Positions 7,109 to 8,596 of a DNA stretch of 8,596 bases are shown here, in pieces. The first letter of the stretch is position 1. The number at the start of each line of letters is the position of its first letter. The stretch lies in assembly GCA_023380675.1 (NCBI GenBank), contig JAMCRS010000099.1, positions 1 to 8,596 of the forward strand, read 5' to 3'. The notes beneath the pieces were generated by a model, which was not told where the DNA came from, did not search any database, and saw only the letters and a list, made by a program, of their open reading frames with translations. Position numbers and translations under genes: made by a program. This stretch comes from Chloroflexota bacterium. GTDB taxonomy: Bacteria > Chloroflexota > Anaerolineae > UBA4142.

Positions 7109-7137
7109 GCACCACCTTCGACGAGTGCGGCCGGTCT

Positions 7138-7635
7138 TTACTTTACGACGACGAGCACCTGGCCCTGATTCACCGCTTCACCCTCTTGGACGCGGACCTC
7201 TTTGACGATACCGGCGCGGGGCGAGCGAAGCTCGTTCTGCATTTTCATCGCCTCGAGAACGACGATGCGCTGCCGGGCCGCGACCGAGTCCCCGACGCTC
7301 ACGCTCACTCCGCGAACCAGGCCCGGCATCGGCGCCTTGATGTGCACCTCACCCGTCGCGGGAGCCGTCTTGCCCTCGGCCTTGGCGAGCTTGCGGGTGC
7401 GCTCGTCCTGAACGTCCACGACGTGAAGCTCGCCGTCGATCACGACGCGGTATTCGTCCCCCGTGCGCTCGACGAGCACTTCCCAGGACTGGTTGTCCAT
7501 GAGCAGGGAAAAGAGGGTGGTGCCGTCGATACTGCGGAAATCGACCGACCGAGCCTCTCCGTTGATCAATACGGTATTGTTCGCCCCGATCTCTATAGTA
7601 TACGCCTTATCGTTGATGAGGGCGGTGTATTTCAT
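7138..7635 (-). CDS. Biotin carrier protein of an acyl-CoA carboxylase
   Basis: A 165-residue protein with an N-terminal beta-rich region (about 1-80, including [20 protein letters not shown]), a short linker rich in Lys/Ala/Thr (about 81-97), and a C-terminal biotinyl domain (about 98-165). The biotinylation motif is EAMKM, with the acceptor Lys131, preceded by APMPGLV at 101-107 and followed by the family's [19 protein letters not shown]. It carries CO2 from biotin carboxylase to the carboxyltransferase. The N-terminal part resembles the region between the BC and biotin domains of fused propionyl-CoA carboxylase alpha chains, so this looks like a split form of that subunit. The frame stays open upstream to 7962, but that part lies inside the biotin carboxylase gene. 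ATG at 7635 overlaps the carboxylase TGA as ATGA, with no clear Shine-Dalgarno, so translational coupling is likely. Confidence 0.92.
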   Translation of the reverse strand: MKYTALINDKAYTIEIGANNTVLINGEARSVDFRSIDGTTLFSLLMDNQSWEVLVERTGDEYRVVIDGELHVVDVQDERTRKLAKAEGKTAPATGEVHIKAPMPGLVRGVSVSVGDSVAARQRIVVLEAMKMQNELRSPRAGIVKEVRVQEGEAVNQGQVLVVVK

Positions 7636-8596
7636 CGGAGACCGTCCAAGGACCTCAAGTTCTTCCAGCGACTGCGCGACCCACTCGCCGGCGGGGGAAT
7701 GTTGAGCGCATGCTGCCGGCGGTCGTGCGTCAAGAGCGCGGCCACGACCGCGGCGACCTGCTCGTTCTCGGTCGATCCCCCCTGCTCCATCGCGAATCGA
7801 TCGTCCAGGAAGGTCGTGTCGAAATGGCCGCCGATGAAGCTCGTGCTCTCGAAAAGTTTTTGATGAAAGGGGATCGAGGTGGCAATCCCGAGTATCTTGT
7901 ACTCGCTCAGAGCGCGTTTCATCCGCATGATGGCGGTCGCGCGATCCGGGCCCCACACGCACAGCTTGGCGATCAACGGATCGTAGTACAGCCCGACTTC
8001 AAATCCCTCGTAGACGCCGCTTTCAAGACGGACGCCCGGGCCGGTGGGCTCGTAGAGACTGATGATCCGTCCGGTCGAGGGGAGAAATTCATTGTACGGG
8101 TCTTCGGCGGTGATGCGGCACTCCATCGCCCAACCGCGCTGCTCGACATCCTTCTGCTTAAAGCCGAGCGGACGTCCCGAAGCGATCCGGATCTGCTCCT
8201 TGACGATATCGACGCCGGTCACCAATTCGGTCACGGGGTGCTCGACCTGGAGCCGAGTGTTCATTTCCAGAAAATAGAAATTGCGCTCTTTGTCCAACAG
8301 AAACTCGACCGTGCCGGCGTTGACATAGTTCGCGGCTTTGGCGGCCGAAATGGCCGCTTTGCAAATCTTTTCGCGCAGCTTGTCGTCCAATCCGACCGAA
8401 GGCGACTCCTCGACCAGTTTCTGATGGCGCCGCTGGATCGAGCACTCGCGTTCGCCGAGGTGGATGACGTTGCCGCGTGCGTCGGCCAGTATCTGCACCT
8501 CGACGTGCCGGGCATTCTCGACTATCTTTTCTAGATATATGGAGCCGTCTCCAAACGCCTCTTCGGCCTCGCTGCGCGCGCGGGCGACGGGCGCCG
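7632..8596 (-). CDS. Biotin carboxylase subunit of an acyl-CoA carboxylase, 5' end missing
   Basis: About 320 C-terminal residues are visible; the frame stays open to the right edge (…RSEAEEAFGDGSIYLEK), so the start lies outside. A GTG codon at 8498 is internal. It is the ATP-dependent biotin carboxylase of an acetyl-/propionyl-CoA-type carboxylase. Seen in order: ARHVEVQILAD, HLGERECSIQRRHQKLVEES, TVEFLLD, then EMNTRLQVEHPVTE (about 8267-8226), which holds the Glu, Asn, Arg, Gln and Glu of the biotin carboxylase active site. Next come ECRITAEDP and GVRLESGVYEG, with the Arg matching E. coli Arg338, then the C-terminal domain. It ends at TGA 7632-7634 without a biotin domain; the carrier is the next gene, overlapping as ATGA. 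The neighbouring epimerase and mutase make propionyl-CoA the likeliest final substrate, but an acetyl- or methylcrotonyl-CoA carboxylase cannot be excluded because no carboxyltransferase gene is in the window. Confidence 0.93.
   Translation of the reverse strand, partial: APVARARSEAEEAFGDGSIYLEKIVENARHVEVQILADARGNVIHLGERECSIQRRHQKLVEESPSVGLDDKLREKICKAAISAAKAANYVNAGTVEFLLDKERNFYFLEMNTRLQVEHPVTELVTGVDIVKEQIRIASGRPLGFKQKDVEQRGWAMECRITAEDPYNEFLPSTGRIISLYEPTGPGVRLESGVYEGFEVGLYYDPLIAKLCVWGPDRATAIMRMKRALSEYKILGIATSIPFHQKLFESTSFIGGHFDTTFLDDRFAMEQGGSTENEQVAAVVAALLTHDRRQHALNIPPPASGSRSRWKNLRSLDGLR

Noticed and set aside
7138..7962. A longer 274-residue version of the biotin carrier
   Set aside because: The extra N-terminal 109 residues lie over the biotin carboxylase gene in another frame and show no domain; ATG at 7635 with ATGA overlap is the sensible start.

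Overview
The window is a GC-rich bacterial segment (roughly 60% GC by eye). It is dominated by one long minus-strand gene cluster for propionyl-CoA / methylmalonyl-CoA and related short branched acyl-CoA metabolism. Separate carboxylase subunits and acyl-CoA mutase large subunits lacking a cobalamin domain point to a bacterium outside the well-studied Gammaproteobacteria, such as a Chloroflexota- or Eremiobacterota-like lineage or another soil or metagenomic phylum. I cannot fix the phylum from sequence alone.

Layout, left to right. Positions 1-950 (+) hold the 3' part of a transglutaminase-like cysteine-protease-fold protein whose start lies off the left edge. Positions 951-1253 are non-coding and lie between convergent genes; they carry two identical 29-bp hairpin repeats and a third, different hairpin. 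From 8596 down to 1254 every gene is on the minus strand with short gaps. In transcription order these are: biotin carboxylase (cut by the right edge), a biotin carrier protein overlapping it by ATGA, a methylmalonyl-CoA-mutase-type large subunit, a DUF1801 protein, a TfoX-N-like protein with an apparent single-base frameshift, a DUF362 protein, methylmalonyl-CoA epimerase, and a second acyl-CoA mutase large subunit. All gaps are 8-29 bp except the 109 bp before the epimerase, where an internal promoter is possible.

How the genes fit together (established pathway): biotin carboxylase and its carrier, with a carboxyltransferase not seen here, would make (S)-methylmalonyl-CoA from propionyl-CoA. 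The epimerase converts it to the (R) form, and the mutase converts that to succinyl-CoA. The mutase at 5495-7108 keeps the Tyr/Arg pair that defines methylmalonyl-CoA mutase. The one at 1254-2930 has Phe/Gln at those positions plus Ala at the position that is Asp in 2-hydroxyisobutyryl-CoA mutase, the pattern described for isobutyryl-CoA mutase. Both stop before the B12-binding domain, and no B12 subunit or G-protein chaperone lies in the window, so these partners must be encoded elsewhere.

The most interesting points are the paired mutases of apparently different specificity around one epimerase, the insertion of three genes with no known role in the pathway (DUF1801, TfoX-like, DUF362) between them, the frameshift in the TfoX-like gene, and the duplicated hairpin repeat. 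Nothing here proves a wholly new system.
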